Positions 33,950 through 42,225 of a stretch of DNA of 52,147 bases are shown in pieces. The stretch is from contig JAAYKL010000105.1 of the NCBI GenBank assembly GCA_012522445.1, positions 1-52,147 on the forward strand. Reading direction: 5' to 3'. The DNA is from Myxococcales bacterium. Its GTDB lineage: Bacteria > Myxococcota_A > Polyangia > JAAYKL01. A program made the position numbers and the translations under genes. The first letter of the stretch is position 1, and each line of letters starts with the position of its first letter. The notes below the pieces were generated by a model, which did not search any database, was not told where the DNA came from, and was given only the letters and a program-made list of their open reading frames with translations.

Positions 33950-34829
33950 GGGGGCGCTCCGGGCGGCGGTAGACGAGGTCTTCGGAGAGGTGGACCGGCT
34001 CAAAAGCGGTGTCGGTGTTGAGCAGCAGCTCGGAGTGTCCGAGCAGCAGGTAGCCGCCGGGCACCAGGCGGTCGTAGAGATTGGCGAGACAGGTTTGGCG
34101 GGACCGCTGGTCGAAGTAGATGAGCATGTTGCGGCAGAAGATGGCGTCGGCGCGCCCGACGAAGTAGCCGTTGTCGCGGTCGAGCACGTTGAGCCGCGCA
34201 AAGTGGCACAGGGCGCGGATGTCGTCGTTGACGCAGAGCCCCGCGTCGGTGGCGGTGAAGTGACGCGCGCGCATCTCGGGCGGCGTGGAGCGAAAGGAGG
34301 ACTCGGTGAACACGCCAGCGCGGGCCTTGGCCAGCATGCGGGTGTTGATGTCGCTGCCGAAGATGCGGACCTCCCAGTCGCGGAAGAGCGGGGAGTCGGC
34401 CACCAGCATGGCGAGGGTGTAGGCCTCTTCGCCCGAGGAGCAACCCGCAGACCACAGCAGCAGGCGCCGGGACGCGCGGTTGCGCCGGTGCAGCTCCGGG
34501 AGGATGTCGTCGCAGAAGGCGCGCAGTTGGTACGCCTCGCGAAAAAAGTATGTTTCGTTGGTGGTGAGAAACTCCACCGCGCGGTCCAGCTCTTCGCCGC
34601 TCGTTTCGGGGCAGGTGAGGCGCTCGCAGTAGGCGGCAAAGGTGTCGCAGCGCAGGTCCCGCAAGCGTTCGCCGAGGCGCGAGGCCACCATGAAGCGCTC
34701 GTCGTCCCCAAAGGCGATGCCGAAGCGCTGGTTGATCAATTGGCGGATGCATTGAAATTGCGCGTCGCTCAACAACTGCGCGGGGTCGTGGGGGCGCGAA
34801 ACGGAGCGCGGGGCCTTGGCCTTGGTCAT
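33942..34829 (-). CDS. CheR, chemoreceptor methyltransferase
   Basis: A 295-residue S-adenosylmethionine-dependent methyltransferase that methylates glutamates of chemoreceptors. Motifs include NETYFFRE near residue 92, the SAM-binding SAGCSSGEEAYTLAML near 129, FGSDIN, FCRNMLIYFD and the C-terminal HSELL. Length is typical. It follows the second CheW gene by about 14 bases. Confidence 0.94.
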   Translation of the reverse strand: MTKAKAPRSVSRPHDPAQLLSDAQFQCIRQLINQRFGIAFGDDERFMVASRLGERLRDLRCDTFAAYCERLTCPETSGEELDRAVEFLTTNETYFFREAYQLRAFCDDILPELHRRNRASRRLLLWSAGCSSGEEAYTLAMLVADSPLFRDWEVRIFGSDINTRMLAKARAGVFTESSFRSTPPEMRARHFTATDAGLCVNDDIRALCHFARLNVLDRDNGYFVGRADAIFCRNMLIYFDQRSRQTCLANLYDRLVPGGYLLLGHSELLLNTDTAFEPVHLSEDLVYRRPERPHE

Positions 34830-34842
34830 GTCGTGGGCGCTT

Positions 34843-35361
34843 TCATGTCGGGGGCGCTGGCAACGCGGCGGCGTCGGTGCGGGCTTGGGCGTCGGCCTCG
34901 GCGGAGATCACGGGGATGTCGATCTCGAAGAGCAGGGCGCCCGCGTGGCCGTAGACGCGGTGAATCCAGTCGGCGCTGGGATTGTCGTCGAGGGGATCGC
35001 GGTTGCGCTCGTCGGTGGGCAGCACCGTCACCACCTCGTGCACCCGGTCGACGTGCAGCGCAATGCAGCGCTCCGACACGGTGACCACCACCCACTTCTT
35101 CTTGGGCGAGGCCTCGGGGGATTGTCCGAGCCGCAGGCGCATGTCCACCACGGGGATGAGCATGGAGCGGTACTCTGCGGCGCCGAGAAACCAAGGCGCA
35201 GCGCCGGGCAAAGCGGTGATGCGGCCGGGGTTGAGCACCTCGCGCACCTGCATGATATCGACGCCACAAGCGAGCGCACCCACCGCAAACACGATGAGCT
35301 TTCGCGCCTCTGAGGCGGTGCCGCCGTCGGCGAAGGAGCGGTGAAACATGCCGCGCATCAT
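34843..35361 (-). CDS. CheW-like adaptor (second)
   Basis: A 172-residue CheW-domain protein. LIVFAVGALACGVDIMQVREVL is the family opening. PGAAPWFLGAAEYRSMLIPVVDMRLRLG is the hallmark region, followed by WVVVTVSERCIALHVDRVHEVV. CheW links CheA to receptors. It starts ATG 35361, sharing four bases with the upstream CheW stop. Compared with the first CheW it has an Ala/Asp-rich C-terminal tail. Two adaptors of equal length suggest an array of different contacts or a specialised role for one. Confidence 0.9.
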   Translation of the reverse strand: MMRGMFHRSFADGGTASEARKLIVFAVGALACGVDIMQVREVLNPGRITALPGAAPWFLGAAEYRSMLIPVVDMRLRLGQSPEASPKKKWVVVTVSERCIALHVDRVHEVVTVLPTDERNRDPLDDNPSADWIHRVYGHAGALLFEIDIPVISAEADAQARTDAAALPAPPT

Positions 35362-35876
35362 CGCAGGGCCTCCTCGATAATGTCGCGCAGATCGATGACC
35401 GTGATTTGCTCGCTCCGGTTGGGCCGCAGGATGCCCACGACGTGAGCGGTGGCGGGGTTTTCTTCGAGGATGGGGTTGGTCTCGAAGTCGTTGGGAGCGA
35501 CGCGGCGCACCTGGGTGACGCGGTCGACCATGAGGCCCACGGGCTCGCGGTCGATGTTGAGCAGGAGGATGCGCGAGGCCTTGTCGCGGACCGCCGGGTC
35601 GAGGCCCAGCAACTGGCGCAGGTCGATGAGGGTGACCACGCTGCCCCGCACCGAGATGACGCCCAAGAAATAGGATCGCGTGCGCGGCACAAAGGTAATG
35701 GGCGGCGGCGACACGATTTGTTTGACGAGGTGCAAGTCGATGCCGAACTCCTCGCGGCCCAGGGTGAAGCACAAAAACTCGAGCGCGGCGCCCCCGGGGA
35801 CAACGGCGTTCGGGTCGGCTGCGGCGGGGCGATGCAGCGGTGCGGCAGGGGCAATTACAATGGCGTCGTCGGTCAT
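35358..35876 (-). CDS. CheW-like adaptor (first)
   Basis: A 172-residue CheW-domain protein. LEFLCFTLGREEFGIDLHLVKQIV and YFLGVISVRGSVVTLIDLRQLLG are typical. The C-terminus, AHVVGILRPNRSEQITVIDLRDIIEEAL, has the late family helix. It begins 5 bases after the cheA stop, so translation is coupled. This copy is closer to canonical CheW than the next one. Confidence 0.92.
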   Translation of the reverse strand: MTDDAIVIAPAAPLHRPAAADPNAVVPGGAALEFLCFTLGREEFGIDLHLVKQIVSPPPITFVPRTRSYFLGVISVRGSVVTLIDLRQLLGLDPAVRDKASRILLLNIDREPVGLMVDRVTQVRRVAPNDFETNPILEENPATAHVVGILRPNRSEQITVIDLRDIIEEALR

Positions 35877-35881
35877 GTCGG

Positions 35882-38077
35882 TCACCCCATCATCATCGGT
35901 TTGAGGTCGTCGTTGCTCATGAAAAACTCTTCGATGGCCGCCGCGGTGTCGAGCACCAAGGCGAGCTGCTGGTTGCCGATGTCCGTGACGCCGGAGAAGC
36001 AACCCGAGCGCGAGATGCTGTCCCCCATGGGCTTGATGACGACGTCCTGTTGTCCGGCCAAGGCGTCGACCACCAGCCCCAGGCGACGTTGTCCCAGCGC
36101 CGCCACAATGACGCGCGATCCCGGCGGGATGGCGCCGTCGCGGGGGATGTTGAGATAGGTGTCGAGGCGGCACAGGGGCAGGGTTTGTCCGCGCAGGGTC
36201 ATGGTCTCGGTGTTCATGATTTGCCGGACGTCCTCGGGTTTTAGCGTCATGGCCTCGGCCACTGTGTTGAGGGGGATGGCGTAGATGTTGTCGCGCACCT
36301 TGACGAGCAGCGCCGGCGTAATGGCGAGGGTGACCGGCATGGTGATGGTGAACTTGGTGCCGATGCCGATCTCGGACTGCACCTCGACGATGCCGCCTAG
36401 GGCCGAGATGTTGGTTTTGACCACGTCCATGCCCACGCCGCGCCCCGAGATGACCGAGAGCTCGGACGAGGTGGTGATGCCCGGCGTGAAGATGAGGTTG
36501 AGGCGCTCGCGCTCGTTGAGGGCGTCGGCCTGTTCGGGGAGCAGGTTGCCCGCGGCGATGGCGGCCTCCAGGATGCGCTCGGTGTCGATGCCCGAGCCGT
36601 CGTCTTCGACTTCGATGAGGACGTGGTTGCCCTTTTGGTAGGCGGTGAGCGCGATGGTGCCCGCCTCGGGCTTGCCCGTAAGTTGGCGGTCCGCCGCGAA
36701 CTCGATGCCGTGGTCGATGGCGTTGCGGATGATGTGCATCAGCGGGTCGGAGAGCTCTTCGATGATGAGCTTGTCGACCTCGGTTTCGGCGCCCGAGACG
36801 ACGAACTGCACCTCCTTGCCAAGCTTGCGCGACTCCTTGCGAATGATTTGGCTCAGGCGGTCGAACATCTGTCCCACCGGCACCATGCGCACTTCGAGGA
36901 TGCCCTCGCGGATGTCGGCCAGGCGTCGCTCAAACCCGCGCACGATGCGGTGGAGCTCAATGGCGAGATCCCGGCGGCCGGCCACCACGCGCAGCTCGTC
37001 GCTCACGCGAGAGATGGCGGTGCGCACCAAGCCGAGCTCGCCCACGGAGTTCATCAGGCGGTCGAGCTTGCTGATGTCGACGCGCACGGTTTGGCTCACC
37101 GAGCGCAGGCTCATGAGTTTCTCACCGTTGTCGGTGGGCGCCCTGAGCGCGGCGGGGGCTGCCGGCGGTTGTCGGTTGTCGGTGGGCGCGGGCACGGCGT
37201 CGAGTTCGGCGTTGCTCGCAGCGGACGCTGTGGCGGAGGGCGCGGGGAGTTGCGACATGCCGGCCTCGGACAGCGGTGTCGCGTCGACGGCGGTGGCGAA
37301 CATCGCCCAAGCGTTTTCGGGGATGAGGGTGTCGATGCGCACGTCGTAATCGGTCAAGGCTTCGGCGAGCTCGGCCCGGGAGCGCCCCAGGGCCAGCAGC
37401 AGCTCGATGTCCATTTGGTCGGGGTGGCTGGCCTCGTCGCTGGGCAGCGAGGTGATGTGCTCGCCCACGGGCTTGAGCGCTGCCGTAATGGCCTCCAAGT
37501 CTGTGGAGAGCGACGCGATGTAAAACGACGCGTGGATTTTGAGGATGGCGCGCCCCGCCTCGATGTTGGCGGTGAGGCGGTGCTCTTCGTATTCGGTGAG
37601 CACCTCGGCGATGTCGCCGGGGATGAGGGTGCGCGGCAACAGCGCCTCCAGGGCATCGGACGGCTCCGCAGCAGCGCCTTGGGCCAGCGGAGTGGGGGCC
37701 AGGAGGTGCTGCGCAGCGCCAAAGTCCTGGGCGGTATTGATCGCCACGAGGGCCTGCATCACGGTGTCGACGCTGCCAAAGAGGTGGTCGAGGATGTCCG
37801 GTGTCAGCGCGACGCGCCCCATGCGGATGTCGTCGAGGCGGTTCTCTTCGACGTGGGCCAGGGTGGCCAGGGCCTCGGCGCCAAAGGTGGAGGCCAGCCC
37901 TTTGAGCGTGTGCCAGTTGCGAAAGGTTTCGTTGATGAGCGCGGCGTCGGCCTCGTTGCGCTGCTTGAGGTCGCCGTCGATCTGCATGAGGTTGTTGCTC
38001 AAGTGCTCAATGATCTCTTGGGCTTCGGACAAAAACTCCGAGATGGCCACATGCGGTTTGGGGTGTTGTTTGCTCAT
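35882..38077 (-). CDS. CheA, chemosensory histidine kinase
   Basis: A 731-residue kinase. The P1 phosphotransfer domain carries histidine 56 in NWHTLKGLAS. A long variable region (about 120-310) replaces a recognisable CheY/CheB-binding P2. The dimerisation helices (VDISKLDRLMNSVGELGLVRTAISRVS) are at about 320-350, the ATP-binding P4 has IRNAIDHGIEF, DDGSGID and GRGVGMDVV, and the C-terminal P5 is CheW-like. Phosphate is passed from His56 to CheB or another receiver. ATG 38077 is chosen (36 bases inside a longer TTG-start frame). It heads the operon cheA-cheW-cheW-cheR-cheB. Confidence 0.94.
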   Translation of the reverse strand: MSKQHPKPHVAISEFLSEAQEIIEHLSNNLMQIDGDLKQRNEADAALINETFRNWHTLKGLASTFGAEALATLAHVEENRLDDIRMGRVALTPDILDHLFGSVDTVMQALVAINTAQDFGAAQHLLAPTPLAQGAAAEPSDALEALLPRTLIPGDIAEVLTEYEEHRLTANIEAGRAILKIHASFYIASLSTDLEAITAALKPVGEHITSLPSDEASHPDQMDIELLLALGRSRAELAEALTDYDVRIDTLIPENAWAMFATAVDATPLSEAGMSQLPAPSATASAASNAELDAVPAPTDNRQPPAAPAALRAPTDNGEKLMSLRSVSQTVRVDISKLDRLMNSVGELGLVRTAISRVSDELRVVAGRRDLAIELHRIVRGFERRLADIREGILEVRMVPVGQMFDRLSQIIRKESRKLGKEVQFVVSGAETEVDKLIIEELSDPLMHIIRNAIDHGIEFAADRQLTGKPEAGTIALTAYQKGNHVLIEVEDDGSGIDTERILEAAIAAGNLLPEQADALNERERLNLIFTPGITTSSELSVISGRGVGMDVVKTNISALGGIVEVQSEIGIGTKFTITMPVTLAITPALLVKVRDNIYAIPLNTVAEAMTLKPEDVRQIMNTETMTLRGQTLPLCRLDTYLNIPRDGAIPPGSRVIVAALGQRRLGLVVDALAGQQDVVIKPMGDSISRSGCFSGVTDIGNQQLALVLDTAAAIEEFFMSNDDLKPMMMG

Positions 38078-38302
38078 CTGCCGCGCCTGCTGGACCGCGC
38101 GATTGTCGCGCAATCAAAAGAACCCGAATTTAACACAGTTCCCCGCGCGGGGCACCACCAGAACCCAGCCAAAGCGCTGTTGGATTTGGCGGTCACATCG
38201 CTCGTTGAAAATTTGTTCTCGCATCGCGAATGCGGTTTACAGGTGGCATTCTCGCCGGGAGTTGTGTTTTTTTGTGCCCAACACTCGGTTGGTAAAATAT
38301 GT

Positions 38303-38311
38303 TGGTATAAC
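38303..38311 (+). promoter_or_regulatory. Extended -10 element (candidate)
   Basis: TTGGTATAAC contains TG, one base, TATAAC: an extended -10. It lies 65 bases upstream of the YkvA-like ATG at 38376. No -35 is visible at normal distance. Confidence 0.35.
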
Positions 38312-38375
38312 GCGAGAAGCAGCGAGCCGCGTTGGGCCGTTGTCGCGATATGCAAAAGATGGCTGGGAGGTAGCG

Positions 38376-38810
38376 ATGTCCACAGATGTGAAGCAAGAGA
38401 CAACATGTTCCCAATCCGGCGATGACGTGACGCACCCGGCGGCGACCGACAGCACCCTGGGCGGGCGCGCGTTTGAGACATCGTCGTATGCCGAGGCGTA
38501 CAGCGATGCGGGGTTTTGGCAAAAGGTTTTGGGGCATGCCAAAAAGGCGGGTCGCGAGGTGATTGAAAAGGCCTTGCTGCTCTACTATGTCATGCAACGC
38601 CCGGATGTCCCGGCTTGGGCGAAGACCGCCATCATCGGGGCGATCGGTTACTTCATCGTCCCGTTGGACGTCGTTCCCGACGCCATCCCCTTTGTGGGAT
38701 TCGCGGACGATCTCGCGGTGCTCGTTGCGGCCCTGGCGACCGTGGCAGGGTACATCGATGCGGACGTCAAAGCACAAGCACAGGCCAAGCTCAGCCAGTG
38801 GTTCGGATAA
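38376..38810 (+). CDS. YkvA/DUF1232 family membrane protein
   Basis: A 144-residue protein. From about residue 60 the DUF1232 core is visible: LLLYYVMQRPDVP, then IIGAIGYFIVPLDVVPDAIPFVGFADDLAVL, a short membrane-hairpin signature. The N-terminus is polar. GGGAGG precedes the ATG. DUF1232 proteins are widespread and of unknown function. It is divergent from cheA, with a 298-base shared upstream region. Confidence 0.85.
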   Translation: MSTDVKQETTCSQSGDDVTHPAATDSTLGGRAFETSSYAEAYSDAGFWQKVLGHAKKAGREVIEKALLLYYVMQRPDVPAWAKTAIIGAIGYFIVPLDVVPDAIPFVGFADDLAVLVAALATVAGYIDADVKAQAQAKLSQWFG

Positions 38811-38869
38811 CAACCGCACAAACATTCTCTCAGCGCGGCGGGTGTGCGAAACGGGATGCGAAACGGGCT

Positions 38870-38900
38870 TTGACATTCTGCGCTTTTCGCGCTTTGTACT
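38870..38900 (+). promoter_or_regulatory. Candidate promoter of the ExbBD-type pair
   Basis: A perfect -35 TTGACA at 38870-38875; best -10 TGTACT at 38895-38900 with a long 19-base spacer, or TTTGTA with 17. It lies about 56 bases before the ATG at 38956. Confidence 0.4.
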
Positions 38901-38955
38901 TTGAAACAACCCCCCAACCTCGAGGAACACCCCTCGACCGACAAGCGGGAGCACC

Positions 38956-39615
38956 ATGAACCAAACCATCGAATTTCTTACGGCTGGCGGACCCGTCATG
39001 ATTCCCATCGCGCTGGGATCGGTCATCGCGCTGACCATCTTCTTGGAGCGCATGTGGGCCCTGCGCAAAGAGCGCATCATCCCCGACGACTTGGTGCCCC
39101 GCGTGCTGAAGCTCGTCGCCGACAACGAGTTTGGCAAGGCCCGCGACGCCTGCCTGGCGAGCAACAGCCCCATGGGGCGCATTTTGCAAACCGCCCTGGA
39201 AGCCCGCAACGCCAGCCGCGAGCAAATCAAAGCCGCCGTCGAAGAGAAGGGCGTGCTGGAGACCGCGCGCATGGAGAAATTCATCGAAGCCCTGGGCACC
39301 ACCGCCAGCCTCGAGCCCCTCCTGGGACTGCTGGGCACGGTCACCGGTATGATCGGCGTCTTCAAGAAGGTCGTGGCCTCGGCCGCCACCGGCGCCGTCG
39401 ATCCCTCGCAGCTCGCCAACGGCATCTGGCAGGCGCTGATCACCACCGCCGCCGGACTGAGCGTGGCCATCCCCGCATACGTCGCCTACCGCTACTTGGT
39501 GTCGAAAAACCTGCGCCGCGCCCTGGAGATGGAAGAGGCCGCCGGCAGCCTGCTCGACTTGTTGGCACCGGTGGGCAATCCCGAAACCGCCCCGCCCAAA
39601 GGAGCGGCATCATGA
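38956..39615 (+). CDS. ExbB/TolQ/MotA-family proton channel protein
   Basis: A 219-residue inner-membrane protein with the three-helix arrangement: helix 1 near residues 10-30 (GGPVMIPIALGSVIALTIFL), then a long cytoplasmic part, then helices at about 120-150 and 165-185 (ALITTAAGLSVAIPAYVAYRYL). LEPLLGLLGTVTGMIGVFKKV is the family signature. With an ExbD/TolR partner it makes a proton-driven motor. Sequence alone does not tell ExbB from TolQ or the gliding-motor AglR. It overlaps the next gene by ATGA. Confidence 0.9.
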   Translation: MNQTIEFLTAGGPVMIPIALGSVIALTIFLERMWALRKERIIPDDLVPRVLKLVADNEFGKARDACLASNSPMGRILQTALEARNASREQIKAAVEEKGVLETARMEKFIEALGTTASLEPLLGLLGTVTGMIGVFKKVVASAATGAVDPSQLANGIWQALITTAAGLSVAIPAYVAYRYLVSKNLRRALEMEEAAGSLLDLLAPVGNPETAPPKGAAS

Positions 39616-40034
39616 ACTTTCGCGGGTCCCGAAAAACGCGCACCCCGGCCGCTCTGGAGATCACGCCCCTGGTCGACGTGGTCTTCTTGCTGCTCATTTT
39701 CTTTTTGCTGACGGCGACCTACACCAAGAACCCCAACCTCGACATCAACCTGCCCAAGGCCTCGCCCCAAGAGCTCTTTAACAAAACCAAGGACGTCAGC
39801 GTGGGCATCATGGAGAACGGCACCATCAAGTACGAGAACCGCGTGGTCGACATCGCCAACCTCGAAAAGCACCTGCACGCCCGCCTGCGCGAAGACGGCG
39901 CGGATGCCGTGGTCATCATCAAGGCCGACAAGGGCGCCAAGCACGGCGCGGTGGTCGAGGTGATGGATGTGTCGAAAAAGGTGGGCTTTAACAAACTGGC
40001 CATCGCCGTGGACGCCACCTCCAGCCTCGAGTGA
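39612..40034 (+). CDS. ExbD/TolR-family protein
   Basis: A 140-residue inner-membrane protein. The single helix carries the functional aspartate: ITPLVDVVFLLLIFFLL. The periplasmic domain is of normal length (DINLPKASPQELF through VDATSSLE). It pairs with the ExbB/TolQ-like protein; the start overlaps that stop. One ExbD with one ExbB fits a minimal channel. Partner proteins (TonB, TolA or a gliding complex) are not adjacent. Confidence 0.9.
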   Translation: MNFRGSRKTRTPAALEITPLVDVVFLLLIFFLLTATYTKNPNLDINLPKASPQELFNKTKDVSVGIMENGTIKYENRVVDIANLEKHLHARLREDGADAVVIIKADKGAKHGAVVEVMDVSKKVGFNKLAIAVDATSSLE

Positions 40035-40115
40035 AATTCCCTACGGCGCCTCGCCGACATCCGACATCTGAACCCGCGTTCACCGTTGTCCCAAAGAACG
40101 GCAAAGCCAGTAAAA

Positions 40116-40150
40116 ACAGGCATTTCCTGTCGTTACGAAAGTGACTTTCG
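40116..40150. promoter_or_regulatory. Two dyads upstream of the FrzS-like gene
   Basis: ACAGG-cattt-CCTGT at 40116-40130 and CGAAAG-TGA-CTTTCG at 40136-40150 have centres 20 bases apart. A weak promoter (GTGACT, 17 bases, TAGGCT) overlaps the second and would start RNA near 40178. They could be operators controlling the FrzS-like gene separately from exbBD, or an RNA hairpin pair. Confidence 0.35.
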
Positions 40151-40206
40151 GCGCGTTTTCCACTAGGCTCGTTCAAAATGACATCCCCAATCCAAGGAGA
40201 ACCACA

Positions 40207-42192
40207 ATGACGCAGAAAATCATCCTCGCTTTCGAACCCGATGCCGATTACGCCGAATTGCTCAAACGCGAATGTGAAAGTCGGGGGTATGCGCTCGAAG
40301 TGACCGCAGATGGCAACGAGGGGTTTGGCCAAGCGGTAATGCTGCGCCCAGCGTTGATTTACCTCAGTGTGGAGTTGCCGCGCGTCAGCGGATTCTCCGT
40401 GTGTAACAAGCTGCGCAAGACCGCAGAGACCCAGTCCATTCCGCTGATGATTACGTCGGCGGACAGCAAGTCGGCAGAGGCCTTCGAAAAACACCAGCGT
40501 CTCAAGGTGCGCGCGGACAGCTACTTGTTGAAGCCCTTTGACGGGGCGCGCATCGCCGCTGAGATCGGCAACCTGCTGCCCGAGTTTGCCGCGGCCAAGC
40601 CCGCCGATGACGACACCTTCGAGATCCTCGTCAGCGACGACGACGACATGGCCATCGAAGAAATCAGCATTGACGACGACGGAGAGATCGTCGTGGAAGA
40701 CGCCGCCGACCTGGCCGCGCTGGATGACGGCGATGATGACTTTGCAGATGACGACTTTGCAGATGTGGATGAGATTGTCGTGGAGGACGAGGTTGTCGTG
40801 GAGGACGAGATTGTCGTGGAGGACGATGCCGACGCAGATGCCGACGACATCATCCTAGAAGACGCCGCCGACACCGACACCGCTGAGACGGATCTGGCGG
40901 GTGTCTTTGACGAAGACGAAGATGAGGCGTTCCCCTCGGAGGCACCTGTTGCGGCTGCCCCGGAGCTCCCCGAAGTTCCCGCGGCGCCCCCGTCAGCACC
41001 GCCTGCCGCCGCCGCCCCGGATGCCGCCCAAGCCGCGCGCCTACAGCAAGCCGAAGACGAAAACACCACCCTCCGCCGACGCGTGCAAGAGCTGGAGCTG
41101 GACCTCGAGACCGCCAAGGTGCAAGCCCGGGACAGCGGGAGCGGCACCAACCGCGAGACCCTGGAACTGCGCGAGTTGCTCAACCGCAAAGACCGCGACC
41201 TCCTCGACTTGAAAGACGCGGTGCACAACAAGGAAAAAATGCTTCTCGAAGCCCGGGAGCGCGCCACCGAATTGGAGCGCGACAAGGCCGACATCGAAGA
41301 GCGCAGCCTCGATTTCGAACGCCAGCTCGCCGACCTACAAACCCAGGTGGCCGGGCTGAAAACCCAAGAGGAGACCCTGACGACGGACAAAAACAACCTG
41401 CAGGCGCAATGCGACGATTTGCAGGCCAAGGTCAGCGAACTCGAGGTGTCTCTGGCCGAGGAGCGCACCCAGCGCGACGCCGACAAGGAAGAGGCTGTGC
41501 GCGAAAAAGACGCCGCCGTCGCCGCAGCGGAACAGGAGGCCCAAGCGGCCCAAGAGACCGCCCTCGACGGTTTGCGCGCCGAGCTCCTTGAGGAAAAAAA
41601 CCAAGCGCTGGCGGCCCAGGCCGAGGAGCTGCGCGAAGAGGCACAAAAGAGCGCCGAGATCGAGCTCGCCGAATTGCGCGAGCGCCACGAGGCCGCACTC
41701 GAAGAGGCCCAGGCCGACGCCGACAAAGCCAAGGAGGAAGCACTGGCCGCCCAGGTGGCCCAGTCCGAAGAGGCCCAAGCCCAAGCCGCAGACAAACACC
41801 GCGCCGAGCTCGACAGCCTGAAGGGCCGCCTGTACGACAGCGAAGAGGCGCTCGACCAGGCACAGCAAGCGCGCGACGATGCGCAAAAGACACTGGAGAC
41901 GGTTCGCGGCGAGTTAGCGGAAGCGCAGCGCCAGGCCAGCGAAAATCAAGCGCGTGCCACCGAGCTCGAGGGCGAAACCCAGGGCTTGAAAAACAGCATG
42001 ACGGCCAACGAGGAAATCGTGTCCCGCGCCAAACAAGCCGTGGAGCTGACCGGACAACTCCTCGAGGGGCTGGTCTTCTCGGTGGCGGCTGCGGCCCCGC
42101 AAACCAATGACGCCAACGACACCGCTGACATCGACATCGGCAGCATCGGCGACGACGACGACTTCGACGACTTCGAACCCCTGGACGACTGA
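40207..42192 (+). CDS. FrzS-like pseudo-receiver/coiled-coil polarity protein
   Basis: A 661-residue protein. Residues 1-125 form a response-regulator receiver fold in which the phospho-acceptor position reads YLSVELPRVSG: serine stands where aspartate is expected, and the acidic pocket FEPDAD is altered. The later QRLKVRADSYLLKP matches Myxococcus FrzS. A very acidic segment (about 135-250, many DDD and EVVVEDE runs) and a Pro/Ala linker follow, then a long coiled coil (about 290-620, Glu/Ala/Lys/Gln heptads) and an acidic C-terminus ending EPLDD. M. xanthus FrzS has this layout (pseudo-receiver plus coiled coil) and moves between poles to control pilus-driven motility. It lies 3' of exbBD and near the che operon. 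AAGGAG precedes ATG 40207. Confidence 0.85.
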   Translation: MTQKIILAFEPDADYAELLKRECESRGYALEVTADGNEGFGQAVMLRPALIYLSVELPRVSGFSVCNKLRKTAETQSIPLMITSADSKSAEAFEKHQRLKVRADSYLLKPFDGARIAAEIGNLLPEFAAAKPADDDTFEILVSDDDDMAIEEISIDDDGEIVVEDAADLAALDDGDDDFADDDFADVDEIVVEDEVVVEDEIVVEDDADADADDIILEDAADTDTAETDLAGVFDEDEDEAFPSEAPVAAAPELPEVPAAPPSAPPAAAAPDAAQAARLQQAEDENTTLRRRVQELELDLETAKVQARDSGSGTNRETLELRELLNRKDRDLLDLKDAVHNKEKMLLEARERATELERDKADIEERSLDFERQLADLQTQVAGLKTQEETLTTDKNNLQAQCDDLQAKVSELEVSLAEERTQRDADKEEAVREKDAAVAAAEQEAQAAQETALDGLRAELLEEKNQALAAQAEELREEAQKSAEIELAELRERHEAALEEAQADADKAKEEALAAQVAQSEEAQAQAADKHRAELDSLKGRLYDSEEALDQAQQARDDAQKTLETVRGELAEAQRQASENQARATELEGETQGLKNSMTANEEIVSRAKQAVELTGQLLEGLVFSVAAAAPQTNDANDTADIDIGSIGDDDDFDDFEPLDD

Positions 42193-42225
42193 CCGCGTCG
42201 CCATCTCGCCCGGCCACCCACCGAC

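Noticed and set aside
36623..38425. 600-codon frame opposite cheA
   Set aside because: Composition is that of an antisense shadow (Val/Gly/His/Asp-rich); the minus strand carries complete CheA motifs.
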